In this document: one piece after another, positions 47,435 to 60,977 of the stretch
Numbering within the stretch: the first letter of the stretch is position 1
Layout of the letters: every line of letters begins with the position of its first letter
Assembly (NCBI GenBank): GCA_034620365.1
Contig: JAQGEQ010000048.1
Location: forward strand, 1,736,001-1,800,000
Origin: Pegea sp. RAD2-039
Taxonomy: Eukaryota; Chordata; Thaliacea; Salpida; Salpidae
Direction: 5' to 3'
Length of the DNA stretch: 64,000 nucleotides
The notes under the pieces: generated by a model
Database searches by the model: none
Told to the model about the DNA's origin: nothing
The model's input: the letters and a program-made list of their open reading frames with translations, nothing else
Translations under genes and position numbers: made by a program

Positions 47435-48735
47435 TTAATTCTTTTCTGGTAGTCTTTCGGGAATAACTGAAGACCTGAAAGAAGGTTTGTTCTTTTTATT
47501 TTGGAGACAATTCTCCGTTTGTGAAGAATAAAGTTTAGTTCTTATAAATGATGAAGTTCTTGAAGGTGGTCTCGGAAAATATTTCAAATTGCTTGTTGAT
47601 TGTTGTCTTTTATTCTGTTTATTAAAATCTTTAATCAAACTTGTAACCAAGTTTCTACTTTTTATTACCAAAAATTCATTTTTCTAATATTTCATAGAAA
47701 AATTTACTTTCAACGAAATGTTAATAACAAATTATAGTGTTCGTATACAACATGATCATGTATTTAAGATTAATACTTAAAAATGAACACATTTAAAACT
47801 AAAAACCAAGGTTATCTAAGAGTTTTTTACAGTAGATACTTATAGTTGATATAAATATGTTTACTTGCCTTTTGTTGTGAACCAGAAGAAAACTGTGAAA
47901 CACGTTTTAATTTTATTGATACCATACTTTTAAAAGTCTTAATTTTCCGTTTTGGATGTTCAAAAGTAATTTTACTTTGAGGATTCAATGGTGACAATCT
48001 TGCACCTTTTATTGAAGAAACTATTTCAGTAGCTTTTGAATTTGACTTCAATTCGCTTTTAGTGGCTAAAAAATTAAAAATAAATAGCTAGAGGTTAGGT
48101 TTTTAATTTTTATTTAGTAATGTTAAATTAAAACTTACTTTTGATGGCATTTGTACTATGACGACGCTTGTGTAAAGCAAATGCATTTGGATGATAGAAT
48201 ATTTTTTTACATTCATCACATGTAAACAATTCGTTTGCATCTATGAGAATGAAGTATTGAGACTACAAATGTTATAAAATTTAATCAATATTTGTTAGCA
48301 ACTTAAAGTTAATTATTTTTTTATTTAAAAGTATAAGTTCAAATTTTCTGAAAATCATATTTTAAAATAATAATATTTATGTTGATAAAAGTAATTTGTT
48401 AGCAAAATATACACCATTTTAGGACCTTGTATAGTATTAACTTCATTTTATAGCTGACTACAAGAACGAATGCTCCTTATAAAAGTTTATTTTGTTACTT
48501 GATTAAGTTTTCTTTGATAAATATTATCATTTTTTAAATAATTGAACAAAATAAACTTATATTTATAGGATTTAATCATAATATAGAATTATATGAAAAG
48601 TTTTTAGATAGGTCATAGCAATCGGTTTGAAGTGATTTTTGAAATTATTTACACCTAATAATTTTTCTCAGTGAATGTTAATTGATGAAACTTACCGAAT
48701 TGTAAAAAGAAATTATAATTGTAATATTTGTCCAT
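47435..48735 (-). CDS. Single C2H2 zinc-finger protein, about 200 aa
   Basis: Four exons on the minus strand. Exon 1 (ATG at 48735) encodes MDKYYNYNFFLQF. Exon 2 (about 48138-48243) encodes one classical C2H2 finger, FTCDECKKIFYHPNAFALHK followed by RRH. Exon 3 (47869-48066) is basic and Ser-rich (LKSNSKATEIVSSIKG, FEHPKRKIKTFK). Exon 4 (47435-47683) is Lys/Arg/Ser-rich (RNLVTSLIKDFNKQNKRQQ, FPRPPSRTSSFIR) and ends RLPEKN. The exon 3-4 intron only works in frame with a GC donor (AAG|GCAAGT). The protein may be nuclear, but a single finger is often not enough for specific DNA binding. I do not recognise an ortholog. Confidence 0.65.
47684..47868 (-). other. GC-AG intron
   Basis: The donor reads AAG|GCAAGT on the minus strand, which is the optimal GC-type donor context. 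The acceptor is ATTAG|AAAAATG. The GT four bases further in would shift the frame and hit a TGA at once, so the GC donor is the only join that keeps the frame. Confidence 0.6.
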
Positions 48736-50212
48736 CTTGCGAAAAAATACAAGGTAAGTGTAATATAAAATCCTGACAAATTGTAAAACAAAATGTTATC
48801 AACAGATAGTCTAAAAACTATTTCTTGTTTTTCTTAAAACTTGTTTTATTTACCAACAAAAACTGTTTTAATAAATCAACAGCTTTATTACTATAAAATA
48901 AGTAATTACAAAAACTAAATATAAATTTGAAATTTTGAAAAGAATCAAAATTGCTTATGATATTCTCAAACCAAACACTAATTACAAAGCCATTAAAAGT
49001 GCTTTAAACAAAATTATCTCAAAACTTTGGTTATGCAAAAAAGTATACATGTCAACATATTTTTGAAACCATAGATAGTTTATTTTACTAAATTGCATTT
49101 TGCTATTATTTTGATAAACTCAAGAACTTCAAAATATAAATGTAAACAAACATAATTGATTTCTTAGTAGATAAAAATGACGTTTTAGTTTTATGAAATT
49201 AGTTTGTTGATACTCTAAATCTAATTATTTTGGTCAAAATTTCTATTTTTGATAAATCAGTAAAAGTTGAAAGATTAAAAAAAAAATTAAACAACAAAAA
49301 GAATAATTTGATGCACAAAAGTTTGATAACAATTATTGAACACTAAAGTGTGTGCATCTTAAAGTAAACAGTTATATACTGGAATAGATTTAAGTAAACA
49401 ACTTTTGTCAATCGTTCGCCACTAAACGTGTTATCCTCCTGTAAATTTTATATCTATAAAACTGACCTTTAATAAATAGGGGCTAAAAATCGACAAATGA
49501 AAAAAATAAACCTTTTCTTTTCTGTAAAAGTGATTTAGAACAAAATCTGAGGTAGTTCAAATTCTACAACATCACTTATGCATTCTTTGTTGAATATTTT
49601 CTTTGCTCTTGTTAAAAGAGAGTTATTTTTTCAACTCTTATATATAAACATACTCTCACCCTATTTCAATATTTAAACATAGATAATTTGAAAATGTTAC
49701 TTAGAGATTTACAATCATTTTTATATTACTCTAAAATAAGTTCAATTTGTGTAAAAGAGTTATTTCATTATAATAGTAATAATAATTAGTTGCGTGTAAT
49801 TATTGATAAGTTATCATAAATTATAAAACAATGTTACAAAGAATTTATTGAAAAAATAAATATTCATAAATACTTTTTAAATTGTAGCATGTGATTTTAT
49901 ATTTTACTACATTACAATTACATTAGATGATTACATTGCGATGATCAAGCAAGAAAGAAAGTTAAAAGGGCACTACAAAATCGTTCCAATTAAAAGCCAA
50001 ACCCTTTTCAATAAGTCAAAAAACACTGGTATGAAATATATAAATTGACCCCAAAAAAAATATTTTTACCAAGTTCAAACCTGTTATATAAAAAGTATTT
50101 ATAAAAAAATTAATTCTTAATTACACATTATTTAAAAATAGTATGGGAAAAATATAAAAGACACTATCTTCCTGTTTCATCTGATTCATGTTTTGGAATA
50201 GTCTGAAATTCT
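48736..50212. other. Intergenic region
   Basis: Very AT-rich. It should contain the promoter of the zinc-finger gene and the 3' end of the SLC22-like gene. I see no other structure. Confidence 0.4.
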
Positions 50213-53200
50213 TCACTTTTTCTGGGACTTCGCCTGCATTTGAAACGGTACTTTCTTGTTTTCCTTCAAAAATATTCTATTTAGATAAAAAGTAAAACTG
50301 ATAATTGAAAGATTTGTCATTTTGTTTTGCCAATTATTATTTAACGAAATTACTTTTCTTGCTCTAAAATATCTTCTACTGTATCTGGTATCGGCATTCC
50401 CTTTGTTTCAGGAAGCAAAAGAAACACTACTCCTGAAAGTAAGTTTATAGTTGCCATCGTAAAATATGGAATTTTCATTGTATGAATTCTACCTGAATAA
50501 CAAAAATTTTTATAAAAAATTATGAAAATATTTCTCCTACAAAACTTAATTACAAATCAAAGTTTACAAAGTAAACTATTCTTACCGAGGTAGAGTAAAT
50601 AAGGTGTAAATATCGTAGATATTCGTGATATAAATGAGCACATTCCATATGCTTGATTACGTATCAAAGTTGGAAACTGTTCACCAGTGAAAGCGTAGAG
50701 AACACCAAATGCTCCCGCTAATAGCATTTTTGCTATCATAGCACTAACTAATACTCCAGTATCCGAAACTTAAATAAAGTTATATATTGATAGTTAATTG
50801 TACAAAATGTCATAAGTCATCAGTTAGTTACGTATACATTCATCATACTAGGTTTATAATTTAATGAGCATCAACAAATTCTTTATTTCATACATACTTG
50901 GATCAAATATTGCTGTACATATGATAAATACTGAAGATAAAACCATGAAGGTTGTGAAAGAAACTCTTCCGCCAACTTTACGCAGCAAGTAAAGGGTGAG
51001 AGCAGTTCCAGGAAGATCGACCAAGCCAGAGTAAAAACTATTGATATACCGATTACCCCCTAGTTCATTTGTATTAAATGAAGATCCATAATACGAACTA
51101 GAAATTGATGTCCTACAAGGTATAAGAGCCTTTGAAGTAGCTTATGTACTAAAAATTCTGATAAAAGTTAAGCAAATATTTTTGATTAACTAGGATCGAA
51201 AGCAAATTTATTTTCTTATAAATACATTAAGTTATCAACAAAATATTCTTACCACGCAAAACAAAAAATAAGAATTCGATAACGTAGCACAGAAATTCTA
51301 AATAGATCGAAAAATCCAATTCTCCTATTTCTTATCAAACTAGCTTCTAAATCTGAATCAGCATTTAGTAACTCTTCTTTTTTCAAAAATTCTTTTTGAT
51401 CTTGTATGGATGAGCTATCACTAAACGTGTTATTGTTATTCTTGTCTTCCATTATTTTATCCTACAAGCAAAGTTGTTATAAATTTCAAGAGTAGAATTT
51501 TATCAAAGTTCTATTATTTAATAATTTTTACATCTAAATACAAAGGTTATCATGATTACAATCATCATCAAGCAGTGTTATGAAGGTAATAAATGTAGTG
51601 CAGCATCAAAGATATCAACTTCCTTACTTGTCTATTATCAAAAATCTCACAGCGCTTAACTGAGTTAAGCTTGTTGAAATCAGCAATCATGTGAAGTATC
51701 TCAAATGCCTCTTTTTTCCGTCCTCTTAACAACAGCCATCTAGGTGATTCGACAATGTAGCTAAAATAAAGCAATCGTAGATTTTAATTAAATTATATTT
51801 GAACATGAACTACTTCAAACTTAACACTTAAACTTGATGATTGTTTACATTTGTATTTACTTAATCTTGCCCTTGAAGTTTAATAAAGTGCATAAGCCCA
51901 TTATGGAACATCAAGTTTAAATAAATTTCTACTTCATAAATTTACTTTATAAATATTAAAAGTTTGATTAACAAGGTGTAATAACAGAAGTTACTGACTA
52001 AAGAGCGGGTAATGTCATGAAGCCTACTACAGAAATGCCACAAGTCATCCATCTCCAGTTAGGTAACAAGTATGCAACACCAGGTAATAACATATATCCG
52101 AAAGAATACATGCCCATTTGAGCCATGGTAACAATATCACGAAGGTTATCGTGCAACAGTTCGTTTGCTGAAGAATTTTCGCAACAAAATAGAATTAACT
52201 TTAGATTTTTATAATTTTTATATTCAGAGATACCATGCTTTATTAAGTAGAATATCAAATGACTAAAGTTTGGTAAATTTTTTGTTGTATCATTGTGTGA
52301 CTTTAAAATACATATTTACAAAGCTTATTAGGTTAATTTCGTTGCAATGAATACCCTAATGGCAAACAGTTATTAAACTTTTGTATTATTATAAAAACGC
52401 TAGTGATAACTATTTATTAAACAAACTAACCAATTATAACACCTCCAAGAGCTTGCAAAATAAAAGTTGTAAATGATATTCCCATAAGAACAAAAAGTGA
52501 AAGACTATTTGGAGCAAGACCACACAAAAACATTAGTACATGTTTCAATACAGCAGTGATTATAAATGGCCATTTTCGTCCAAACCTGTTAACCAAAAGT
52601 AAACTTAAATATTTTTCATTTGAAATCTAACATTGAAAAAGTGTTTTTGACTTCCTAAATATTATCAGTATATAATACTACACATTTGCTGAAGTTTATT
52701 TTTAGTGAAATATAATTACTTAATGATTAAAGTAATGATTTTTAAAAGACTTTTTTATAAAATATTAATAGTTAATTAACGATTTTTCTATAATTTTTAA
52801 TGAATTGTGCAAAGTAATCATTGAACATTTTTAATTTTCATATTTTGTTTTTGATATAATTTTCATACTAGTAGTGCTTTAAATTCAAACATTGCCTAGT
52901 CATGGTTAAACTTTAAAAAATGTAGTAAATACTGTGTATCAAAACTATTTTATAGTAGTGTGTTTTTTCAAGAAGTACTTAGATATAAACATCTGTTAGT
53001 GGCTAAGCTCAAAACAACATTCAAAAACTTGTTATGTACCCATATAAAAACCGCTAGAACTTTAAAAAAATTTACTTATCAGGTATCATTCCTCCAAAAA
53101 TTGATCCAATCATCAATCCAACCATCTGAATTGAGAAAAGGAAAGGACTCATCCATGCTCTTTCACAAACCCAATCAAACTAAAATAAAGTTGTCAATTT

Positions 53201-54002
53201 AAACTAGTCAAGAAATCAGCTGATCGAATGTTTGCTATCGAATGTTTGCTATCGAATGTTACATAATCTCATTTTATTGTATTTACATTCCTTATTTCAA
53301 TATTATACAAGTTTGTTTATCTTGATGTGTCTGCTAAAAATTTAACTGATTAAATTAGTATAAATACCTCCATAGCCGTGGACAAAACTCCTTCTTCTTC
53401 CATATACTCCCACCCCGTTTCACATATCTGCTCATTGGTTGAATTTTCCGTGTTTGACACTAAAATATTTTACAACTATAACAATTTGAAGTATAAACAA
53501 AATTAATTTGGTATTTATTGCGATGAAAAATTGGTATTTTATGATTAATGTTTAAATTCCTGCTTACAAATTTTAGCAATGCAATTATTAAGTGCGATGC
53601 CAAAAATGCTTTATCATATCTGATATATTTTTTGCAACAACAGATCAAAAGTGTTTACAAAGACACCTGTTTAAAAGCATTGATAATTCATAAGATAAAC
53701 TTACTTTCAATTTCTGATATGTTTGTTACGTCTTTGTGATAAACAACTGAACATTCTTGTAGTGTGATGTTATATAAGCTATCTATTGTTAAATTCTCAC
53801 GAGTTTTTATCTCATGTTGCATATTTGCTAAAGTATCCGGTAATCTACAGGTAAACTCAGGTGTATAAGTAAGAAATACTCCAATAAGAAGTTGAGTGCC
53901 ATTGGCTAATCCAAGGATGATTAGTGCAGCCGCTAATCGCCTTTGGAAAACTCCTTTTTCTTGTATCAACTTCTCGACAATATCTGTTTCTTTAACAACC
54001 AT
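50213..54002 (-). CDS. SLC22-type organic ion transporter (MFS)
   Basis: About ten exons. Exon 1 (53700-54002) encodes MVVKETDIVEKLIQEKG, a first membrane segment and a long extracellular loop with Cys residues and N-glycosylation sequons (NLT, NIT). Exon 2 is near 53370-53459. Exon 3 (53075-53180) has FDWVCERAWMSPFLFSIQMV and GSIFGGMIPDK; exon 4 begins FGRKWPF, giving the MFS G(x)8GRK loop. A later exon carries the SLC22 signature ESPRWLLLRGRKKEAFEIL. The intracellular loop (51249-51470) is acidic. The last exons have GEQFPTLIRNQAYGMCSFIS and LLPETKGMPIPDTVEDIL, both typical of SLC22. The final few residues depend on the last splice phase; the phase-consistent reading ends at a TGA at 50213. 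Twelve membrane segments are expected. Substrate cannot be predicted (cation, carnitine or anion). Confidence 0.88.
53226..53262. repeat. Short tandem repeat in an intron
   Basis: The unit TATCGAATGTTTGC is repeated about two and a half times inside an SLC22-like intron. It is small and probably has no function. Confidence 0.7.
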
Positions 54003-57000
54003 TTTTATACTTAACGATTCTAAATAATAAGGTTCTCAAAGTTTATATATATCTAATTATTATTTTGGAAATATTTAGCAGCAAACAAGAAATATAAATT
54101 ATTAATTTATCAAAACCACCAAAAATAGCTTGATTTAAGTAGCTATCATATGTTACAGCTTTCTTAGAAATAAACTTTTTTACATTTGTTGTGAAAAAAC
54201 TGTTTATAGAATTAAATAATAAAAGCTCCCTTGCTAACTACTTGCAGCTGCTGCCTAATTTAAGAAGCACTAGCCTGTTTTGATGTTGATAACCTTAAGT
54301 AAAAACTCAATTGTTGAACTTATCAACTCTTACTGACAATATTTATTTTACTGACGTTACAGTTTTCGTAAATAACTGGCTGTATAATTCCTTAAATACT
54401 GAAATTAGACTAGAAAACATAAAAAGGTGAAAATCATTGTGTTGAAAAATAAATTGTATAGTTGTTAAACATTAACACAAAAGTTTATAAAAAACCTCAT
54501 GACTTTTCTGAAAGACCGCTTGATTAAAACAACAAGCAGACAGTAAGTAAAAAAATAGAGTTTTCTTCCTTTTAAATGAAAGAGAAAAACATTTTTGTTA
54601 ACCAATGAAGAAACTAAGCTAAAAAAAGAGAACAATTATAGAGATTAAAAAAGTTTCTAAATACAGCACGCTGTTGAATGTATAAGTAGATATTCAAATC
54701 AGTTTTTATTTATTTAAATATCATTATTAACTACTGAAAAGCACTTGTAAATCTAAATCGACATAAAGTACCTTTTCGAACAAGAAACTGGCTATGAGCA
54801 GCCATTCAAAGTTGTAATTACAATTTGTTTTAATGCATTGGTCATACAATTAGCTCCTTTTTACAAAAAATAAGCGGGAATAAACTGTTTGTATCTAAAT
54901 GTTAAATCAAATTTTTAATTATGCAAAAAACCAACAACAAACTTTTTAAAAGTTCATTATATTCCATCTTTCATAACTCATCTTTATATGAAAGGCTGGA
55001 AAAACTAAAAGTTCAAAGTCTGTGCATAATAACAATTTCGATTGCTGCAAACAACTTGGTTGGTGATACATTCATAAGTAGTTGAACGATTGAAGCATAA
55101 GTCAACTATAACTACTACTTTTTGAGACGGACTGTTATTATAGCTTACAAACGAATAGGCATTTAGTTTAAAAAAAAGAACTTTAAATTCTTAGTTTTAC
55201 CATGAAGAGTTGCAGATCAACGAAATAAAAGTTACTAACATAACTTTTGAAAGTTATTGATAAGATAAAATTGTCGAGAAAAGTACTTTACTTAAAAATA
55301 TTTTCTAGAAGTTTAACTCTAATCTTGAAGTTCAAACCAGTAGATGGTTTATTAGATTTACACTAAACAATGAAGAACATCGACTATAAAGCTTCTTATT
55401 TAACATCAGTAAAAATGAACAAAGTGATTCTTATAAATAGTGGATAAGCTATTATCAATTCCGAATTTATTAGTTTATTTATACAATTACATTTTATTTA
55501 TAATTTCGTTATTTTACTATCTAATAAAATGTATTTTCGTAGATCTCTACTCAATGATTTTAAAATAAATTGTTATATAGATCATTATTTAAAGTTTAAT
55601 AAGTATATATATATATAATAAAGTATTAAAATATTGTATTACAAATTTTAAGAACTAGATAAACTTTTGTTAAATATGTAAGCTGTCAGATATACTTTTT
55701 TTATTTCTAGATAATGTGCTCAAATACTAATAGAGATATCAGTTTTTTTTTAAATGATGCCATAATGTAATGACAACGACCCTTTATATCTAGCTTTACT
55801 CAAATTATTAAGACTACTGACAACAACGACAAGCGCTACCCACAACACAGCTTATTACTGAACGACAAAGGTCTATACGAGAACGATGAATAATACATTT
55901 ACGTCAGCGGTACAATACTTTACTGTTATACCATACATACTAAATTGATTAACTTAAACTTATTTATAATTCGATGCTATAACTTTTTATAAGTCAATAC
56001 AAACAACAATTAACTAACAATTAAACTAAAATTTCACAAAGTTAAAATAAAAAGTTTTCAGATTAATCCGGATAAACTAATTTTTAAATATTACATCTAA
56101 GTGACAATAAGTAAGTTATTTTCTGCTAACTTCAGATTACTTTTGATTTTTAATACGAGTTTAGATTCCTATTTTTCTATAAGAGTTTCTATTTTGAAAA
56201 ACTAGTTTATATCTGTATGCTCTGATTCTAGCTAAGAACTTTCCAAAGTTGTTGGTGCCTAACAATTGTGACTACTCGTTACAAAAACTACTTATCAGTT
56301 TATAGACATTTTAGAGATGTACAGTCTGGAAGGTTCCGGTCGAATGACTTTTGCGACTTGCTTTCAATGGTAGTTTGTAGGTAGCATTGTATTTATATGT
56401 GATTGTTGAACATGAACCAGAAAGTTTGTTTAAGATTATACAATAAATTAAATTTTACAGATTTTCTAAGTTTTTTGATCCAAATATCGTTTCCTTATTT
56501 GGACTTACTTTTAAAATAATTTTAATTGAAAAAATACTACTTTCAAGTTTATTTCTTTAATTGATTAATAAACATAAACTATATTATTAGCAAAAAATAT
56601 TACAAGCAAAGTACAAATAAACCTTTTTTAGAATAAATCATAATGTTATAGAAATCAACTACCTTGGCAAAGTAATTTTATTTGAAACGAAATCTGCATA
56701 TTAGTCATAAAGTTATACTTAAAAAAAGCATTTATTTCTATTTAATTTCTTGAATGAATAAACTATAAATTGTTTTGTAAATAAGTTTTCTTCTGAATGC
56801 CATATTGCTGATATATAAAAGAGTTTAGTTTCTTAAACAATCATGATGTCTGTTTATGACTGAGTTAGTTTGATTACATTTATTAAATTTTTAAGAAGTC
56901 GTAAGTATGGATAAAAAGGATTGAAATTATAATTAATAAAAAATTTAAACATTACAGAAAGAAATTAATCGAGTAGATCAAAGCTTTTATTTATATATTC

Positions 57001-57187
57001 CGTGTATTAAAAACCAAACTCAGAAATGAGAAAGAAATAGAAAATTGAGCACTTAGTATAAGAAAATCATTTTAATATTCATAAGAAGAATGACAAGTAG
57101 CTTGTTTCAATTAATTCTAGTTTTTGATAAAACTTTCATCACAACTTTTATATTAAACCATATAGTGCTCACAAAGATATAACCTTT
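54003..57187. other. Intergenic region
   Basis: About 3.2 kb, the longest gene-free stretch in the window. It is AT-rich, with an (AT)n run near 55605. The piece at about 55760-55920 is richer in G+C (around CAACAACGACAAGCGCTACC) but has no open frame or repeat partner that I can see. Confidence 0.4.
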
Positions 57188-58381
57188 TTAACCAAGATTT
57201 GCATAAAAGTCGTCCAAAGAGTTCTCAGTTGCTCCTTGATCTTCTACATCAGCAGAAACTGGTCCATTTTCATTGGTTTCAGAAGTAACCTCTTCTGAAA
57301 AGTCTTCCTGTTGACATCCGGCTGCTTCTTCTTCTTCCTTAATATTTTCTTCTATAGAAATTTCTTCAACGATATCATTTTCTGTATATGGCTGCTCAAC
57401 TTCATGGTCTGAACTTCCAGCTTCTCCCTCAGTTTGATCAACTTCTTCCTCAAGGACTTCAATTTCCTCTGTTATAACTATTTCATCTTCATTACTTGGT
57501 ACGTCATCTTGAAGTTGTTCCTCTGGATTTTCATCAACTTCTTTGTCACTGGTTACAGTTTCTGGTGATTCATTCGCATCTTCTTTAGAAGTATCTTTCT
57601 CGATGATTGCTTGACTTTTATTGGTCTTTATTTTTTCAATACGTTCTCTAGTTTCATTAATTTTCTTATCGATTGCATCTGCAGTAAAAAACAATACAAA
57701 TAAAATCAAGCCATATATATACTTACTATTGTGGAAAAATTATTGAAAATGCAACTTATAAAAACAAGAAGTAGAACATTTCTCGAGTTTTAATATTTGA
57801 AGTAAAGTTTTTTTTGGATTGTATAATTACTTATTAATACCAATAATAATTACCAAGATCACGTGGTTTTCTAGTATATGCTTTGGAGACTGCAGCACCT
57901 TTGCCGGTATAAGCAATGTTACTAATTTGATTGCTTACTTTCTTAGCATGAATAGTATTTGGATCATCTGCAACCTAAGATCATAAAAGTTCTACATCAA
58001 CATCAAATTTTCATAAATTTGAAAATAATATTGTCATTTTACACTCACTGGTGTGAACTTTGCTTTGTTCTTTTCAAAATCACTTTTGTATGCATTTTGA
58101 CTGACTAAGGCACTTTGTTTTTTTACATTTTTCAGGAAGGGCGTCGAACTAACTTGAGTGAAGCCCTTTCCTTTGTTTTTGTCGTAATCAAATTTATACT
58201 TATTCTATAAAATATGAAATAAGGTGTTATACAGATAGTTAAGTACTTATATGACAAAATGTTTGCTTACTTGACTTTGTTGCTTGGACATAGTTAGCTG
58301 ATGCATCATTAAAGGAGTCATGTACGATAACTGTGCTGCTTTTGCCCATCGAGTTTTCTTCTCTTCTTCATTTTCAGACAT
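57188..58381 (-). CDS. Nebulin-repeat protein without LIM domain, 292 aa
   Basis: Four exons: 58271-58381, 58049-58204, 57854-57974 and 57188-57678, with phases 0, 0 and 1. The N-terminus is MSENEEEKKTRWAKAAQLSY. Residues about 38-130 contain nebulin-type repeats: KYKFDYDKNKGKGFTQVSS, then NAYKSDFEKNKAKFTPVADD, then IHAKKVSNQISNIAYTGKG. The spacing of about 35 residues and the YK...DxxKxK pattern fit nebulin repeats, which bind actin filaments. The last 165 residues are strongly acidic (Glu/Asp-rich) and end DDFYANLG. There is no LIM or SH3 domain, unlike LASP or nebulette. The start is the ATG at 58381; an upstream in-frame ATG at 58459 would add an AT-rich, unlikely extension. I infer a small actin-binding protein. 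Confidence 0.72.
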
Positions 58382-60977
58382 ATTTTCAAATATTAAATCA
58401 AACTTTAAAATATCTGTAATCAGCTTCGTTTTGAAATGAAATAAAACTTTAGTAAACAAATATTCAAATTTAGTTTAAACAGTTATTATTTCTTAAAGAA
58501 CTCATAAAAAATTTTGTATACTTTTTCTATATCCTATTGAACTACCTATTTCTTCAAATCGAAACATAATTGGCAAAGCTGAGCTTATAATTCTTACTGA
58601 ATGACTAGTACTAAGCCTAACTATTGAGATATTAAAGTAGGTATAAAGTTATTTCTGTTCATTTCAGAAATACTACTCCTTGACAATTCAGCAAAATTTC
58701 ACAAAAATTCTGTTCCTTTAAACTTCTATCCTTAATATTTCTTATAAATATTTATACGTTTTTTTTTATTTGCTTTGTATAGTATTATTTGAAGATAAAA
58801 AGTATGCATAGTATTTAGAAAAACATGTTTTTACAATTTCTATCTTGTTTATCAAAATTACATAAAATACAAATATAAAATTATCATTGACTTCTAAACG
58901 AAAAACATTTAATGAAAAAGTCTTATATAATACCCCTAAAAAGTTTGTAAAAACTATATTTAAATAGTCAACAGCAATAAAACTTCCTATTAATTCAAAA
59001 CAAATGACTGTAAGCTTGATTTAAAGCTTTAAATTAATATTTACAGAGCTGTATTTAGACCTTAGACTAGTACTTATATAACTTACTACTAAAGAAAGTT
59101 GGAGCATATTGCTGAGCAATCAAAACCTATTAAAAAAACAAATTTTTGAAGTTCATGTTGTGCAAGAAGGTTCTAACTACTAAAAAATACTTCAAAAAAT
59201 AAACTTTTTCAGTTTTCTAATTTAAGGTTAACACCCACGACACAATTAAGCTTTGATACAGGTAGAAAGTAAAAACAAATAAAAAACTTAGAAATAGAAG
59301 TCTAAAATAAAATTGTTTACTTAAAAGGTCCAAAGCTTTAAAATATTAGATTTAATTTCACATTTTACTTTTATTTTTATTTTTCAGTGATTATTGCTTT
59401 GTTTTTTTGCTTAGTAATATGCATAAGTAGAACACGGAAGTAGATATGAACTAATAACCAAACACTTGATGACGTCATATAATGTTTCAAGACGACAGCA
59501 GCATCATAGATCTTAAACGACAAATCATTTTTAAATTGAAAATAAAATTTAAAAAGAAAAATATGATTTTATTATCTTTTCGTTAAATCTAAAATATAAT
59601 AAGGATAAGATATTTGTTTACATTTGTAGAGTTTCAACACTGTTTGAATAAAGCTTGTTTACATGATTTATTTTCATAGTTTAAAAACTGAAAGTTCTTA
59701 AAAACTATATCAAAATCTTGTCTCGTATCACAATAAGGAAATGAATAAAAATATCAAACATTTGAAAACAAAAAGTCAATTCAAATAAGACATAAAAACA
59801 GATTCTTGATCTGAAAAGTCTTTTGTAAATAAGAATAAATAGAAAATCAGAATATATTAGCCAACTTATTAGTTACCAAAAATTATCTAAGTGAAGTTCA
59901 TTTGAACATTTCTTCCTAGAATGCAAGTATCATTACTTCCTGCTAATATCTTCATATTCTGCGTCATATTACTTATTTCCGCTTTAGTTTGTTTGATGCA
60001 GCAAAAAATTGCTCAACCTTTTTTAGTCTGTACTTATTAGCTCTTAGAGCGTCATCTGATAAACCAAATGAGAAATATTTTTAGATCAATTATTAACAAA
60101 TTTAAGATTCATAAAACACTTCTGATTTTAAGATATTAAAAGTCTATAGAAAATGAAATTCTGTTAACAAGACTCTGAGCCATTTACAATTTCTATTTTC
60201 TCATGACTTCCACCTTCAAGCTGCACATTTGAATTTAATCTCCAATAAAATCTTTTTTTACCGATTTAAATAGTAAAAATATATTTTTAGAAAATCCAGA
60301 TTTTGATATGTATTTTCCGAAACCTGGAAAACACCTGGCGCAATTTATTTCCTAACTTAGCCAGATAGTTGAGAATATACTCATTGACACAAATCAATAA
60401 AGGTATAGAATATTTAGATATAAAAGTTGGCGATTACAAAATCAATTATGGATCTATAAAATCTTTTATTAAAGCGAAAAAGGATTAATTTTCATGATAA
60501 AAGTAATCAACCTCAAATCAACTTTATCAAATTAATTAAAAAGTATTTCAAACTTATTTCAATTATTAGTCAAAATCCTGAAATAACTTTTTTTCAACTT
60601 TTTCAACTTTATTTCAACGGACTTTCACCTCATGATATGACCTGGGTAACGGAAATTGGTCAGAAGTTTGAGCTTTGAGTAAATAAATTTGATTTGTAAA
60701 CGTGGTCTGATCTTTCTAGAGAAGAATATAAGAGCTGCTCCAGAAATGAAAAAGTAAAAGTTAGAAGTCATATAAATATATTTTACTAAAAGATTTTTCT
60801 TGTTTAGTAATTTCCTCATCAAGTATGTCTTCAGCAGTAATGTTTGTTGTAAATACACGAACTAAATTGAACCAAAAATATTTCAAATAATTTCTAAATA
60901 AACATTTGTTAGGTTTTTAGAAGATTTATATCAGGAAGATTGTTTGGAGTTTTTTTAACTGTAAGACTCTTTAAAAT
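58382..60977. other. Intergenic region
   Basis: AT-rich, between the divergent nebulin-repeat and p47phox-like genes. Two short open frames (59935-60060 plus, 60625-60858 minus) are not supported by splice context or family similarity. Confidence 0.4.

Noticed and set aside
53548..53739. 63-codon plus-strand frame across an SLC22-like intron and exon edge
   Set aside because: It overlaps the well-supported minus-strand transporter and has no motif.
59935..60060. Short plus-strand frame starting MQVSLLPANIFIFCVILL, possible signal-peptide exon
   Set aside because: No donor before the stop and no downstream partner exon; taken as chance.
60625..60858. 77-codon minus-strand frame with a hydrophobic stretch (FYFFISGAALIFF) followed by basic residues
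   Set aside because: It could be a small membrane protein, but there is no clear promoter, splice partner or family match, and AT-rich DNA often encodes such stretches.
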